64,000 bases of DNA from Mycobacterium shinjukuense (GCF_010730055.1 NZ_AP022575.1:3534001-3598000); one strand, 5' to 3'; positions 42,071-51,129 are shown, counted from the first letter of the stretch. The notes: a model not told the origin generated them from the sequence alone. Made by a program: numbers and translations.

Positions 42071-43248
42071 GAGAAGCAACGTCTTTCGGCGATCAACCGG
42101 CGCACGGCGGCGTTGTCGGCACCGAGCGCGGCCGCCGGCCTGGTCGGCGGTGGCGCCGGCGGTGGCGCGGCCGGGTACACCGATACCGACGGCCCCGTCG
42201 GCAGCGCCGCGTAGGTCGCGGCGACGGCCGCCATGGAGACGTCGATCAGTTCGCCGCCCCCGCGGCGCAGCGATTCGGCCACCTCTCGGCTGGCTTCCAG
42301 GCCGGCCAGCGGGTCGGCGATGGCGTCCCCGCAGAACACCGGGCCTTGTGTGCTGGTACCAACCAGGCCGCCGGCGACCGCGGCGTCGTCACCGCACACC
42401 GGCCGTCGGGAACGCTCACCATGTCCGCTGATGCGTAACCAAATTCGACCGGGCCGCGGCGCAATGTGGTCGGGTCCCAGCCGCGCCAGCGCGGTTGGCG
42501 GCGACGCGTCGATGACGACGTCCGCGGTCGCCAACAGCGCGCGCAGCTCGTTGGTGTCACGGTCGAAATCGACGCAGTAGGACAGCTTTTCACTGTTGAT
42601 CCAGTCGAAGAACGCGGGATTACCGGATCGGGCGCCATCGGGCCGGGCCGGGCTTTCCACCTTGACGACCGTGGCGCCGGCCCGGGCCAGCAGCCGCCCA
42701 CACAGCGGGCCGGCCCACATCGACGACAAGTCGGCGACCAACAGGCCCACCGGCCCACGCTGGGAACCCCGCAACCCCCTGCGCCGGATGTGCGGTGGCA
42801 CCGCGGCGGCTTCGCCGAGGGCGGCCGCGGGAAGGCCGAGCGGTTCGGCACGCTCGTTGATCGCGGCGACCAGACGTGTTGCGGCCCAACGCTGCAGCAT
42901 CGGCCAGGGGTCTTCGGGCACCTCGTCGGCGGCCAGCAGCGCGGGGATGGCGGCGACATCGTCGGGGCGAGACAGCGTAATCGCACACCAACCATCCGCC
43001 GCCGCCAGCAGCCGGGTGCGACCACTGGCCGAGATCCGGCCGCCTGGGGTCAGTCCGAGCAAACCGGCCCGCCCGGTCAGCAGGGTGGCCGCATCGGCGG
43101 CGATCCGCTCGGCGTGAGCCAGCACATTGGCGCGGGAGAAGTCGGGGGGTCCGCCGGGCAGGCCGGTCAGATAGGCCAGCCCGCTGCTGCCCCACTTGCG
43201 CGCGGTCTGGGCCCGCTCAACCGATTGGGCCGGGCTCACGACCCCCAT
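42064..43248 (-). CDS. CaiB/BaiF family III CoA-transferase
   Basis: This 394-residue protein resembles family III CoA-transferases, which move CoA between carboxylic acids through an active-site Asp. The core begins near residue 167 with LLVADLSSMWAGPLCGRLLA and RAGATVVKVESPARPDG. It continues with FDWINSEKLSYCVDFDRD and IWLRISGHGERSRRPVCGDD, then a C-terminal segment GGGELIDVSMAAVAATYAAL. The first ~165 residues look like a divergent N-terminal copy. It is translationally overlapped with the amidohydrolase, suggesting one pathway for an acyl-CoA or amide. Confidence 0.82.
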   Translation of the reverse strand: MGVVSPAQSVERAQTARKWGSSGLAYLTGLPGGPPDFSRANVLAHAERIAADAATLLTGRAGLLGLTPGGRISASGRTRLLAAADGWCAITLSRPDDVAAIPALLAADEVPEDPWPMLQRWAATRLVAAINERAEPLGLPAAALGEAAAVPPHIRRRGLRGSQRGPVGLLVADLSSMWAGPLCGRLLARAGATVVKVESPARPDGARSGNPAFFDWINSEKLSYCVDFDRDTNELRALLATADVVIDASPPTALARLGPDHIAPRPGRIWLRISGHGERSRRPVCGDDAAVAGGLVGTSTQGPVFCGDAIADPLAGLEASREVAESLRRGGGELIDVSMAAVAATYAALPTGPSVSVYPAAPPPAPPPTRPAAALGADNAAVRRLIAERRCFSC

Positions 43249-43269
43249 TGTGCTCGGGACACCACGGGG

Positions 43270-44304
43270 TTAGAACTGCAGCGCGCTGAATCGCCAGTCC
43301 AGCACCCGCCGGTCCGGTCCGTCCGGCGAGCCGCTGACCGCGTACACCAGCGACCGCAACCCCAGCACACCCCCATGGGCGCGCGTCTCGGCGGTCTCCA
43401 CGCGCAGCTCGCTGTAGAGGGTGTCGCCCTCGTGCACCGGCCCGGTGTGGTCGCAGGCCTCCCAGGCCAACACGGTCGCCAGGTTGGGCAGCAGCCGGGT
43501 CGCCTGCGCCAGCGCCAGCCCGATGGTGTGCCCGCCGTAGACCAATCGTTGTCCGCCGCCGATCCGCGAATCATGATGGGTGGCAGCGATATTCAGGGTC
43601 AGTCGAGCCAGTTCGGGCGCGCTGCTGACCAGGTCGGCGGTGCTGGGCAGCACCGAGCCGGCAATGCCGTCGGCCAACTCCGCGAAATGCGGACCGGGCA
43701 CCCGACTCCGGAAGGCCTCGCCGTCCCAGTGCGCGGTCGGATCGGCCGCCGGTGGCGCCGCGTCGGCGCCGATGGTGGACAGCTCGTCGGTGCGGCTGGC
43801 GGCGTCGACCTCGGCACGCCAGTGCGGGCTGGCGGGCAGCATGGCGCAGCGGTAGAAGTCGAGCACCAGCCGATCGGCCTGGTCGATGGTTTGCATCCGC
43901 AGCGCCGCCATACCCGTCGGCGCACGGCCCGGCTTGGCCGCGTTGGCCCGCAGCCCCACCACCTCGGTGCGGGTGCGCAGGGTGTCGCCGATCACCGGGA
44001 AGCGGTGAAACCTGAGGCCGCGGTAGAACAGGTTGGCCTTGACCCGGTGGGTCACCAGCGTCGACTGTCCGATCGCCACATCGCACACCAGGCCCGGATG
44101 CGCCAGCGCCGCCGGGGCGCCGGTCACCGCGGCGCACAGGTCGGCGTCCAGGGCCAGCCGCAGCCGATCACCCACGATCGCCTGATGGGCGGCGGCCAAC
44201 CCCGACGACAGCGTCACCGCCGGCGCCCAGTCGAACACCTGGCCCCTGGCCAAGTCATCGAAGTAGGGCCCGCCCGCGCGGATGCCCGCATACCCGCTCG
44301 CCAC
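43270..44304 (-). CDS. double-hotdog (R)-hydratase-like protein (Rv0216-like)
   Basis: This 344-residue protein has two fused hotdog folds, as in the structurally characterised Rv0216. The N-terminal half has RAGGPYFDDLARGQVFDWAP and LRFHRFPVIGDTLRTRTEVV. The C-terminal half has NIAATHHDSRIGGGQRLVYG and GDTLYSELRVETAE, then VLDWRFSALQF at the end. The usual hydratase Asp-His pair is degenerate (HHDSR), so catalysis is uncertain. The GTG at 44304 is preferred over a GTG at 44334 because the family starts with ASGY. It is divergent from fadE3 across only 31 bp. Confidence 0.9.
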   Translation of the reverse strand: MASGYAGIRAGGPYFDDLARGQVFDWAPAVTLSSGLAAAHQAIVGDRLRLALDADLCAAVTGAPAALAHPGLVCDVAIGQSTLVTHRVKANLFYRGLRFHRFPVIGDTLRTRTEVVGLRANAAKPGRAPTGMAALRMQTIDQADRLVLDFYRCAMLPASPHWRAEVDAASRTDELSTIGADAAPPAADPTAHWDGEAFRSRVPGPHFAELADGIAGSVLPSTADLVSSAPELARLTLNIAATHHDSRIGGGQRLVYGGHTIGLALAQATRLLPNLATVLAWEACDHTGPVHEGDTLYSELRVETAETRAHGGVLGLRSLVYAVSGSPDGPDRRVLDWRFSALQF

Positions 44305-44335
44305 AACGCCCCATGCTGGCAGGCCGTCGATCACA

Positions 44336-45502
44336 ATGGCAATGGTGAGCGGTCAACTCAACGATGACGAAGCGATGCTGGTGGCCACGGTGCGGGCGTT
44401 CATCGACCGCGACGTCAAACCAACGATCCGCGAGGTCGAGCATGCCAACGCCTACCCGCAGGCGTGGATCGAGCAGATGGCGCGCATCGGCATCTTCGGC
44501 CTGGCCATCGACGAGGAGTACGGCGGCTCGCCGGTGTCGATGCCGTGTTATGCGCAGGTCACCCAGGAGCTGGCGCGCGGGTGGATGAGCCTGGCCGGCG
44601 CGATGGGCGGACACACCGTCGTCGCCCGGCTGCTCACGCTGTTCGGCACCGAGCGGCAGAAACGGGCGTACCTGCCGGCGATGGCCACCGGCGAGCTACG
44701 GGCCACCATGGCGCTGACCGAGCCGGGCGGGGGCTCCGACCTGCAGAACATGTCGACCAGTGCGCTCCCGGACGGCTCCGGCGGGTTGCTGATCAACGGC
44801 ACCAAAACCTGGATCAGCAACGCACGCCATTCCGGGCTGATCGCGTTGCTGTGCAAGACCGACCCGCACGCCACGCCGCCGCACAAGGGGATGTCGATCG
44901 TGCTGGTCGAGCACGCGCCGGGCCTGACGGTGTCGCGGGATCTGCCCAAGTTGGGTTACAAGGGCGTCGAGGCCTGCGAGTTGTCGTTCGACGACGTCCG
45001 GGTGCCGGTGGCGGCGGTGCTGGGCGGCCGTGTGGGCGAAGGCTTTTCGCAGATGATGAAGGGCCTTGAGACGGGCCGGATCCAGGTGGCCGCCCGCGCC
45101 CTTGGGGTCGCCACGGCCGCGCTCGAAGACGCGCTCGCCTATGCCCAGCAGCGGCAGAGTTTCGGCCAGCCCATTTGGAAGCATCAGGCCGTGGGCAATT
45201 ATCTGGCCGACATGGCGACCAAGCTCACCGCCGCCCGGCAGCTGACCCGTTATGCCGCCGAGCGCTATGACAGCGGCCAGCGCTGCGACATGGAGGCCGC
45301 CATGGCCAAGCTGTTCGCCTCCGAGGTCGCGATGGAGATCGCGCTGAACGCCATGCGCATCCACGGCGGCTACGGCTATTCCACCGAGTACGACGTGGAG
45401 CGCTACTTCCGCGACGCGCCGCTGATGATCGTCGGCGAAGGCACCAACGAGATTCAGCGCAATGTGATCGCCCGACAGCTTGTGGCCCGGGGCGGGCTGT
45501 AG
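44336..45502 (+). CDS. fadE3: acyl-CoA dehydrogenase FadE3
   Basis: This 388-residue classical acyl-CoA dehydrogenase has N-terminal helices (IDEEYGGSPVSMPCYAQVTQ), FAD motifs TMALTEPGGGSDLQ and TWISNARHSGLIALL, the helix QRQSFGQPIWKHQAVGNYLA, and the C-terminal catalytic Glu region MIVGEGTNEIQRNVIARQL. The ATG at 44336 is one of three nearby starts (also 44342). Partner electron carrier would be ETF. It corresponds to Rv0215c. In M. tuberculosis fadD4, Rv0213c and nadR come next, but here the PEPCK gene follows at once, convergent with a 13-bp gap. Confidence 0.92.
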   Translation: MAMVSGQLNDDEAMLVATVRAFIDRDVKPTIREVEHANAYPQAWIEQMARIGIFGLAIDEEYGGSPVSMPCYAQVTQELARGWMSLAGAMGGHTVVARLLTLFGTERQKRAYLPAMATGELRATMALTEPGGGSDLQNMSTSALPDGSGGLLINGTKTWISNARHSGLIALLCKTDPHATPPHKGMSIVLVEHAPGLTVSRDLPKLGYKGVEACELSFDDVRVPVAAVLGGRVGEGFSQMMKGLETGRIQVAARALGVATAALEDALAYAQQRQSFGQPIWKHQAVGNYLADMATKLTAARQLTRYAAERYDSGQRCDMEAAMAKLFASEVAMEIALNAMRIHGGYGYSTEYDVERYFRDAPLMIVGEGTNEIQRNVIARQLVARGGL

Positions 45503-45515
45503 CCGGCTGCGGACG

Positions 45516-47336
45516 CTACACGGCCAGGCGCTCCTTCAGCGCGGCGAACTCGTCGCGGACACCCGTGGGCAACTTCTCGCCGACGAACTCCAGCCACTCC
45601 TCGATCAGCGGCAGTTCCTGCCGCCACTCCTCGGCATCGACCGTCAGCGCCGCGGCCACATCGGCGGGGTCGACGTCCAACCCGTCCAGGTCCAGGTCCT
45701 CGACGGCGGGAACGGTGCCGATCGGGGTGGTCCGGCCGCCCGCCCTGTGCTCGATGCGGTCGACGATCCACTTCAGCACCCGACTGTTCTCGCCGAAGCC
45801 GGGCCACAGGAAGCGGCCGTCGTCGCCCCGGCGGAACCAGTTGACGAAGAACACCTTGGGCAGCTTGGACTCGTCGGCGTTCTTGCCCAAGTTGATCCAG
45901 TGCTGGAAGTAGTCACCGACGTTGTAGCCCAGGAACGGCAGCATGGCCATCGGGTCACGCCGTACCGCCCCGACCTTGCCCTCGGCCGCGGCGGTCTGCT
46001 CGCTGCCCAGGGTGGCCCCAATGAACACGCCGTGCTGCCAGTCACGCGCCTCGGTGACCAGCGGAACCGTCGTCTTGCGGCGGCCGCCGAACAAAATCCC
46101 CGAAATCGGCACGCCCTGCGGATCGTCCCATTCCGGCGCCAGGATCGGACACTGCGACATCGGCGTGCAGTACCGCGAATTCGGGTGCGCCGCCTTCTCG
46201 CCGGACTCCGGCGTCCACTCCCTGCCCTTCCAGTCGGTCAGGTGCTGCGGATCCCCTTCCAGTCCTTCCCACCACACGTCACCGTCATCGGTGAGCGCGA
46301 CGTTGGTGAACACCGTGTTGCCCGCGGCGACGGTGCGCATGGCGTTGGGATTGGAGTGCCAGTTGGTGCCCGGCGCCACCCCGAAGAAGCCGAACTCGGG
46401 GTTGACCGCGTACAACCGGCCGTCCTTGCCGAACCGCATCCAGGCGATGTCGTCGCCGAGCGTTTCGGCACGCCAACCCGGGATGGTCGGCTGAATCATC
46501 GCCAAGTTGGTTTTGCCGCATGCCGACGGGAACGCCGCCGCGAAATAGTAGGCCTTGTTCTCCGGCGAAATCAGCTTGAGGATCAGCATGTGCTCGGCCA
46601 GCCAGCCCTCGTCGTGAGCCATGGCCGAGGCGATCCGCAGCGAGTAGCATTTCTTGCCCAGCAACGCGTTGCCGCCGTAACCCGAGCCGTAGCTCCAGAT
46701 CTCGCGGGTCTCCGGGAAATGGGTGATGTATTTGGTCTCGTTGCAGGGCCAGGGAACGTCTTTTTGGCCCGGCTCCAACGGGGCACCCACCGAGTGCAAC
46801 GCCTTGACGAAGAACCCGTCGTCGCCGATCTTCTCCAGGGCGGCCTTGCCCATGCGGGTCATGGTGCGCATCGAGACCACGACATATTCGGAGTCGGTGA
46901 TCTCCACCCCGAGCTTGGGGTCCTCGGCGCCCAGCGGGCCCATGCAGAACGGCACCACGTACATGGTGCGGCCACGCATGCAGCCGCGGTACAGCGCTGT
47001 CATGATGGAGCGCATTTCGCCCGGGTCCATCCAGTTGTTGGTGGGGCCGGCGTCGATCTCACGCTCGGAACAAATGAACGTCCTGGATTCCACCCGGGCG
47101 ACGTCGGAGGGGTCGGACAGCGCAAGGTAGGAGTTCTTGTGCTTTTCCGGGTTGAGCCGGGTGAAGGTGCCGGCCCGCACCAACTGGTCGGCCAGCCGTT
47201 GGAACTCTTCGTCGGAACCGTCGGTGAACACCACCCGGTCGGGCTGGGTGAGCTCGGCAACCTCGGCCACCCAAGACAGCAGCCCCTGGTGATTCGTCGG
47301 CGCGGTGTCCAAACCGGGGATGGTCGTCGAGGTCAT
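45516..47336 (-). CDS. pckG: GTP-dependent phosphoenolpyruvate carboxykinase
   Basis: This 606-residue enzyme (Rv0211, 606 aa) converts oxaloacetate and GTP to PEP, CO2 and GDP. It is the first step of gluconeogenesis and needed for growth on fatty acids. Motifs: the P-loop FPSACGKTNLAMIQP, the kinase-1 region (FGVAPGTNWHSNPNAMRT), GNTVFTNVAL, and N-terminal DPSDVARVESRTFICS near the Mn site. The ATG at 47336 has AGGAG upstream. A 6-bp-arm palindrome lies about 120 bp upstream. Confidence 0.97.
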   Translation of the reverse strand: MTSTTIPGLDTAPTNHQGLLSWVAEVAELTQPDRVVFTDGSDEEFQRLADQLVRAGTFTRLNPEKHKNSYLALSDPSDVARVESRTFICSEREIDAGPTNNWMDPGEMRSIMTALYRGCMRGRTMYVVPFCMGPLGAEDPKLGVEITDSEYVVVSMRTMTRMGKAALEKIGDDGFFVKALHSVGAPLEPGQKDVPWPCNETKYITHFPETREIWSYGSGYGGNALLGKKCYSLRIASAMAHDEGWLAEHMLILKLISPENKAYYFAAAFPSACGKTNLAMIQPTIPGWRAETLGDDIAWMRFGKDGRLYAVNPEFGFFGVAPGTNWHSNPNAMRTVAAGNTVFTNVALTDDGDVWWEGLEGDPQHLTDWKGREWTPESGEKAAHPNSRYCTPMSQCPILAPEWDDPQGVPISGILFGGRRKTTVPLVTEARDWQHGVFIGATLGSEQTAAAEGKVGAVRRDPMAMLPFLGYNVGDYFQHWINLGKNADESKLPKVFFVNWFRRGDDGRFLWPGFGENSRVLKWIVDRIEHRAGGRTTPIGTVPAVEDLDLDGLDVDPADVAAALTVDAEEWRQELPLIEEWLEFVGEKLPTGVRDEFAALKERLAV

Positions 47337-47451
47337 CGAACTCTCCTGAATTCTTCTGCGTAGCTATCGGCTAGGTATCGGTGGTCGGATAGGTGTCGCG
47401 TAGGCATTCGCCCGCACAACCGTTGACACGTTCAGCTTTTGTCCAGGTTAT

Positions 47452-47469
47452 CGTGCCTCACTTGGCACG
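47452..47469. promoter_or_regulatory. palindrome in the pckG promoter region
   Basis: CGTGCC-TCACTT-GGCACG has perfect 6-bp arms. On the minus strand it is followed at once by GATAACCT, a possible -10, so a bound factor would block pckG transcription. The rest of 47337-47528 shows no other feature. Confidence 0.4.
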
Positions 47470-47528
47470 AAAGGCTCGGGCGGGTATAAGCCTGCTCACA
47501 GGACCGATTCAGAAGAGTTCGCAAACGG

Positions 47529-49097
47529 TCACAAGGGGCGACCCTGCGGGCCCGATTGGCCGATACGGCCGATGCCTGGCTGCCCTGTCGGCGCGGGGTT
47601 GGCCCGGGTAGCCACACCACGCTTGGGGGTACCCGTTTCGGCGAGCTCTGCACGCACCGCGTCCAGCGCGGCCTGGACCGTCGGCATCTCCCGGTCACGC
47701 AGCGCCGCGGCGCGCGCCGCGGCGACGGCGTGTGCGCGCAACTCGCCGTCGATCGCGCTGACCTGCTCGGCCACCCGCGCGTGCTCGGCCTCATCGCGCG
47801 CGCTCAGCGCCGTGCTCAGCACCGACTCGGCCACCAGCACCCGGCTGGCGACCAACTGTTCGGTCACCGACCGCAGCGCCGCGGTCATCTCGCCCACCCA
47901 GCGGTCCAGCGCGGCGCGGTCATGCAGCAGGCCGCGGATGCGGACCAGCACCGCGGTCACCACCACACCGATCACCACGCAAGCCACGATCCCGGCGGCG
48001 ACCAGTGCGGGAGCCAGCCCGGGGGCGAGCCGCGGGGCCGCACCGGCCACCAGCCGGCTCAGGCTCATCGCGACACCCAACCCGAACCCGGCGCCCAACA
48101 GCACCATCAGCCGCGTCTCGAGCCGCCGTGACTGCAGCGGCGGGGCGAAGACGGCCACCGTCGGTAGCGTGCCCGGCGGCGGTAACTCCGCTGGCACACC
48201 CATCGCCCCAGCGACGTCGGCCAGGCGTGCGGCGACGCCCTCGGCCACCTCAGCGACCACATCGTCGAGCCGGTCACGGGCGTAGGCTTCGAACCCGGCC
48301 ACTGCCTTTCGGGACAGACCCGCGAGGTTGTGCTGCAGCTCCTCGCGCACTGACCCGCATCGGTCGCGCGCGAAGTAGGACAGCTGGATCCGGGCCGCCC
48401 GGATCTGACCCCGCAGCGCAATGGCGCGTCCCGACCTCGACCGCCGTCGCTGCCGCAGGACCGTGCTGCGTTGCTCACGCAACGCGTCCACCCGTGCGCG
48501 CCGACCGGCGCCCCGGGCGTCCCGCTCCAACCGCTGCGCAGCGGCGTGCAGCCGGGATTCCCACGCCCGCAGCCTGTTTCGCCGGGCGATGTCGGAGTCG
48601 GCGAGCCGTTCCCGCACGGTCGCGACCAACTCATCCACCCGCGGCTGGCCCAGGTCGGGCGCCGCGGCCGCGGCCACCCAGGGCACCCGGCCGTAACGCG
48701 GCGCGTGCGCGGTCAGCCGGTCACGGTTGGCGGCCAACACATCACGCCAGCCGCGGTGCACGTCGATCTTGGACACCACGCCGACCACCGCGTCGGTGTG
48801 TTCGGCGGCGACGTCCAGCAGCGCGCAGTCGGATTCGGTCAGATGGGCCGCCGCGGACACCACGAACACCACCGCCACCGGCGCGTCGCCGGGTGCCAGA
48901 TCTTGCGCCTCGACGACGGTGACTTGCGGCAGCCGTTCCCGCAGCGCGGCGTGCACACCGCTGACGCCGGCCAGCCACGGGCCGGTCACCAGGACCACCT
49001 CGCGGCGGTTGATGGCGGGCACACCCAGCCGTGGCCCGACCGCTGCCACCAGCGCATCAACCCGGGCGGCGGGATCATCACGGTCCGCGCCGATCAC
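47529..49097 (-). CDS. membrane dynamin-like GTPase relative (Rv0210-like)
   Basis: This 522-residue protein has an N-terminal GTPase-like domain in which the P-loop is degenerate (VTGPWLAGVSGVH, residues 38-49, lacking the Lys) and the G4 motif reads SKID (109-112). A helical Arg-rich middle, two membrane segments at about residues 325-400 (LMVLLGAGFGLGVAMSLSRL and ALVAAGIVACVVIGVVVTAV) and a C-terminal coiled-coil-like region follow. This is the layout of bacterial dynamin-like proteins. The GTG at 49097 overlaps the previous stop as GTGA with GGGGGAGAGG upstream. The pair corresponds to Rv0209-Rv0210. Confidence 0.8.
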   Translation of the reverse strand: MIGADRDDPAARVDALVAAVGPRLGVPAINRREVVLVTGPWLAGVSGVHAALRERLPQVTVVEAQDLAPGDAPVAVVFVVSAAAHLTESDCALLDVAAEHTDAVVGVVSKIDVHRGWRDVLAANRDRLTAHAPRYGRVPWVAAAAAPDLGQPRVDELVATVRERLADSDIARRNRLRAWESRLHAAAQRLERDARGAGRRARVDALREQRSTVLRQRRRSRSGRAIALRGQIRAARIQLSYFARDRCGSVREELQHNLAGLSRKAVAGFEAYARDRLDDVVAEVAEGVAARLADVAGAMGVPAELPPPGTLPTVAVFAPPLQSRRLETRLMVLLGAGFGLGVAMSLSRLVAGAAPRLAPGLAPALVAAGIVACVVIGVVVTAVLVRIRGLLHDRAALDRWVGEMTAALRSVTEQLVASRVLVAESVLSTALSARDEAEHARVAEQVSAIDGELRAHAVAAARAAALRDREMPTVQAALDAVRAELAETGTPKRGVATRANPAPTGQPGIGRIGQSGPQGRPL

Positions 49098-50248
49098 CGC
49101 CTCTCCCCCGACTGCGACCTGCCGGCCCCGCCGGCCCGCGCCCAGAGCCGAAGCGATCCCCTGGTGATATCGGCGCCGCACGCGCGGCGCACATCGCTCA
49201 CCGGACCGCTCCCGCCGTTTTCCAGGTTGTGGCGCTGCCATCGCCGCGCCCGCTCCAGATGTACGACCGGCTCATCGGACACCGTGTCCGGTTCGGGCTG
49301 CAGCCCCGCCAGGCGCGCCATGTCGACGGCGGCGGCCATCCGGGCCAGCACGGTGTCGTCGCTGGCCAGGAACTCGCCGATCTGGTCGCCGAGCCGCCGG
49401 TCGGCGACCGCCAACGCCTCCAGCTCCGCAACCGCCTCCAGCACCCGGCGGTAGCGCACCTCGGCGCCGGCGGCAACAACCTTGTCGACGACGGCGTCGA
49501 CACCGCTGACCCGGCGCAACAGCGCCCGCAGCTGCTCGGCGGTCCCGCCCCGGCAGACCGCGGCCACACCAAGCGCGATGCCGAACAGGTCCAGGGTGTC
49601 CAGCAAGCGCAGCCGGACCGTGGTCGGCACCGGAAGCTGCGCCGTCAGGAAGCCGTCAAAGGATCCGTCCAGGCAGCCGGAGGCCCCGGGATGGGCGGCC
49701 AACGCCCGCAGCCCGGCCCACGAATCCTTGCCCAGGCAGCCATCGACATCGTCGAGCGCGGCGACGGCGAGCAGCCCGATCATGGGCTCGACGGGTACCC
49801 CCAGCAGCGCGGCGAACCGCGCGCAGCGGGCGTGCGCCGCCGCCATTGGCCCGGTCCCGGCGAAACCGGCCAGGTCGGCCTTGTTGAGCACCACCACCAC
49901 GGGATGCCCGGCCTGGCCCGCGATAGCTGCCACGGCGTCGCGGTCCTCGGGTTTGATCACCTCGACGGTGACATACACCTCGACATCGGCTGCGCAGCCA
50001 GGCGGTGTCACCGTGATGCCCGACGAAGTTCCCGCAGCGTTCAAGGCGCGCGCCACCGTGCTGCAACCCGTTCCCGGCCGGCCGTGAACCGCCACGCGTA
50101 ACGGTTCGGCGGCCCGCTCGGCCAGCTCCCGCACCCGCCGGTCAGCGACCCTGCCGGCGAACTGTGCCAGCTCGTCAACGAAAATCTGCTCCCCCTCTCT
50201 CCTGCCCGCTCCCATCCGATCAGCCCGGCGGTCGATTGGTCCACTCAC
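49094..50248 (-). CDS. soluble dynamin-like GTPase relative (Rv0209-like)
   Basis: This 384-residue protein has a GTPase-type fold with a Walker A of the form GRPGTGCST (residues 56-64), where Cys62 replaces the usual Lys. The guanine-specificity motif NKAD is intact at 122-125 in VVVVLNKADLAGF. The C-terminal half is helical and Ala/Leu-rich with no membrane segment. The GTG at 50248 is used. An ATG at 50215 is an alternative. Its stop is coupled to the second gene by GTGA. Loss of the P-loop Lys makes GTP hydrolysis doubtful, so it may act as a partner of the membrane-bound copy. Confidence 0.8.
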   Translation of the reverse strand: MSGPIDRRADRMGAGRREGEQIFVDELAQFAGRVADRRVRELAERAAEPLRVAVHGRPGTGCSTVARALNAAGTSSGITVTPPGCAADVEVYVTVEVIKPEDRDAVAAIAGQAGHPVVVVLNKADLAGFAGTGPMAAAHARCARFAALLGVPVEPMIGLLAVAALDDVDGCLGKDSWAGLRALAAHPGASGCLDGSFDGFLTAQLPVPTTVRLRLLDTLDLFGIALGVAAVCRGGTAEQLRALLRRVSGVDAVVDKVVAAGAEVRYRRVLEAVAELEALAVADRRLGDQIGEFLASDDTVLARMAAAVDMARLAGLQPEPDTVSDEPVVHLERARRWQRHNLENGGSGPVSDVRRACGADITRGSLRLWARAGGAGRSQSGERR

Positions 50249-50356
50249 GATGATGGGACTTGCCTCGCCGGCGCGCGAGCCAGGCAGTTATCTGCTACCA
50301 GCCGAAGGCAACTGTTGGGTATCAATCTGGACCAGACGCGGCTACACCCGGCGTTC

Positions 50357-51121
50357 ATGGGCCACCATGGACCAATGCGTGCGCAACCCGGAATGGCGGT
50401 TCGGCCCGACAGGTCCGGGGACAGGTCGGGGTATCCGCCCACCACGAGCGTTCGCACCCGGCGTGCCGCTCTCTCCGATGCCCAACGCCAGACCTGGCAG
50501 CGGCTGTGGCCCAAGCTCGGCATCGCGACGCCGGCCCGGTCCGAGGGCGATGGACCGCTGAACACCCGCACCTGGTTCGGCCGGGATGCGCCGCTGGTGC
50601 TGGAGATCGGCTGCGGCAGCGGCCGCTCGACGCTGGTGATGGCGCAGGCCGAGCCGCACCTCGACGTGATCGCCGTGGAGGTCTATCGGCGGGGGCTGGC
50701 GCAGCTGCTGTGTGCCATCGACAGTCAGCAGGTGAGCAACATTCGGTTGATCCACGGCAACGCGGTCGACGTGCTGCAAACCCTGATCACGTCGGGTTCG
50801 CTGTGCGGTGTTCGGGTGTTTTTTCCCGATCCCTGGCCCAAGGCGCGCCACCACAAGCGCCGCCTGCTGCAACCGGCCACGATCGGGCTGATCGCCGACC
50901 GGCTGCGCCCCGGTGGTGTGCTGCATGCGGCGACCGACCACCCCGGCTACGCCGAGCAGATCGCCGCCGCCGGCGACGCCGAGCCCCGGTTGGTGCGCGT
51001 CGACCCAGCAGCCGAGCCGCTGCCGATCTCCGTCGTCCGCCCCCCTACCAAGTACGAGACAAAAGCCCGGGAGGCGGGCAGCGTCGTCACCGAGTTGATC
51101 TGGAAAAGAACAGAGAAATAA
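50357..51121 (+). CDS. trmB: tRNA (guanine-N7-)-methyltransferase
   Basis: This 254-residue SAM enzyme methylates G46 of tRNA. Motifs: LVLEIGCGSGRSTLVMAQAE (SAM), FFPDPWPKARHHKRRLLQP (the diagnostic TrmB signature), and C-terminal VVRPPTKYETKAREAG (TxYE). The ATG at 50357 gives the family start (GHHGPMRAQPG). A reading from 50315 has no family support. The next gene begins 8 bp after its stop, and mmpL3 follows, so trmB heads the run. Confidence 0.95.
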   Translation: MGHHGPMRAQPGMAVRPDRSGDRSGYPPTTSVRTRRAALSDAQRQTWQRLWPKLGIATPARSEGDGPLNTRTWFGRDAPLVLEIGCGSGRSTLVMAQAEPHLDVIAVEVYRRGLAQLLCAIDSQQVSNIRLIHGNAVDVLQTLITSGSLCGVRVFFPDPWPKARHHKRRLLQPATIGLIADRLRPGGVLHAATDHPGYAEQIAAAGDAEPRLVRVDPAAEPLPISVVRPPTKYETKAREAGSVVTELIWKRTEK

Positions 51122-51129
51122 CCGACCCC

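Noticed and set aside
45480..47363. A 627-codon plus-strand frame opposite pckG
   Set aside because: Shadow of the highly conserved PEP carboxykinase, lacking codon bias and motifs.
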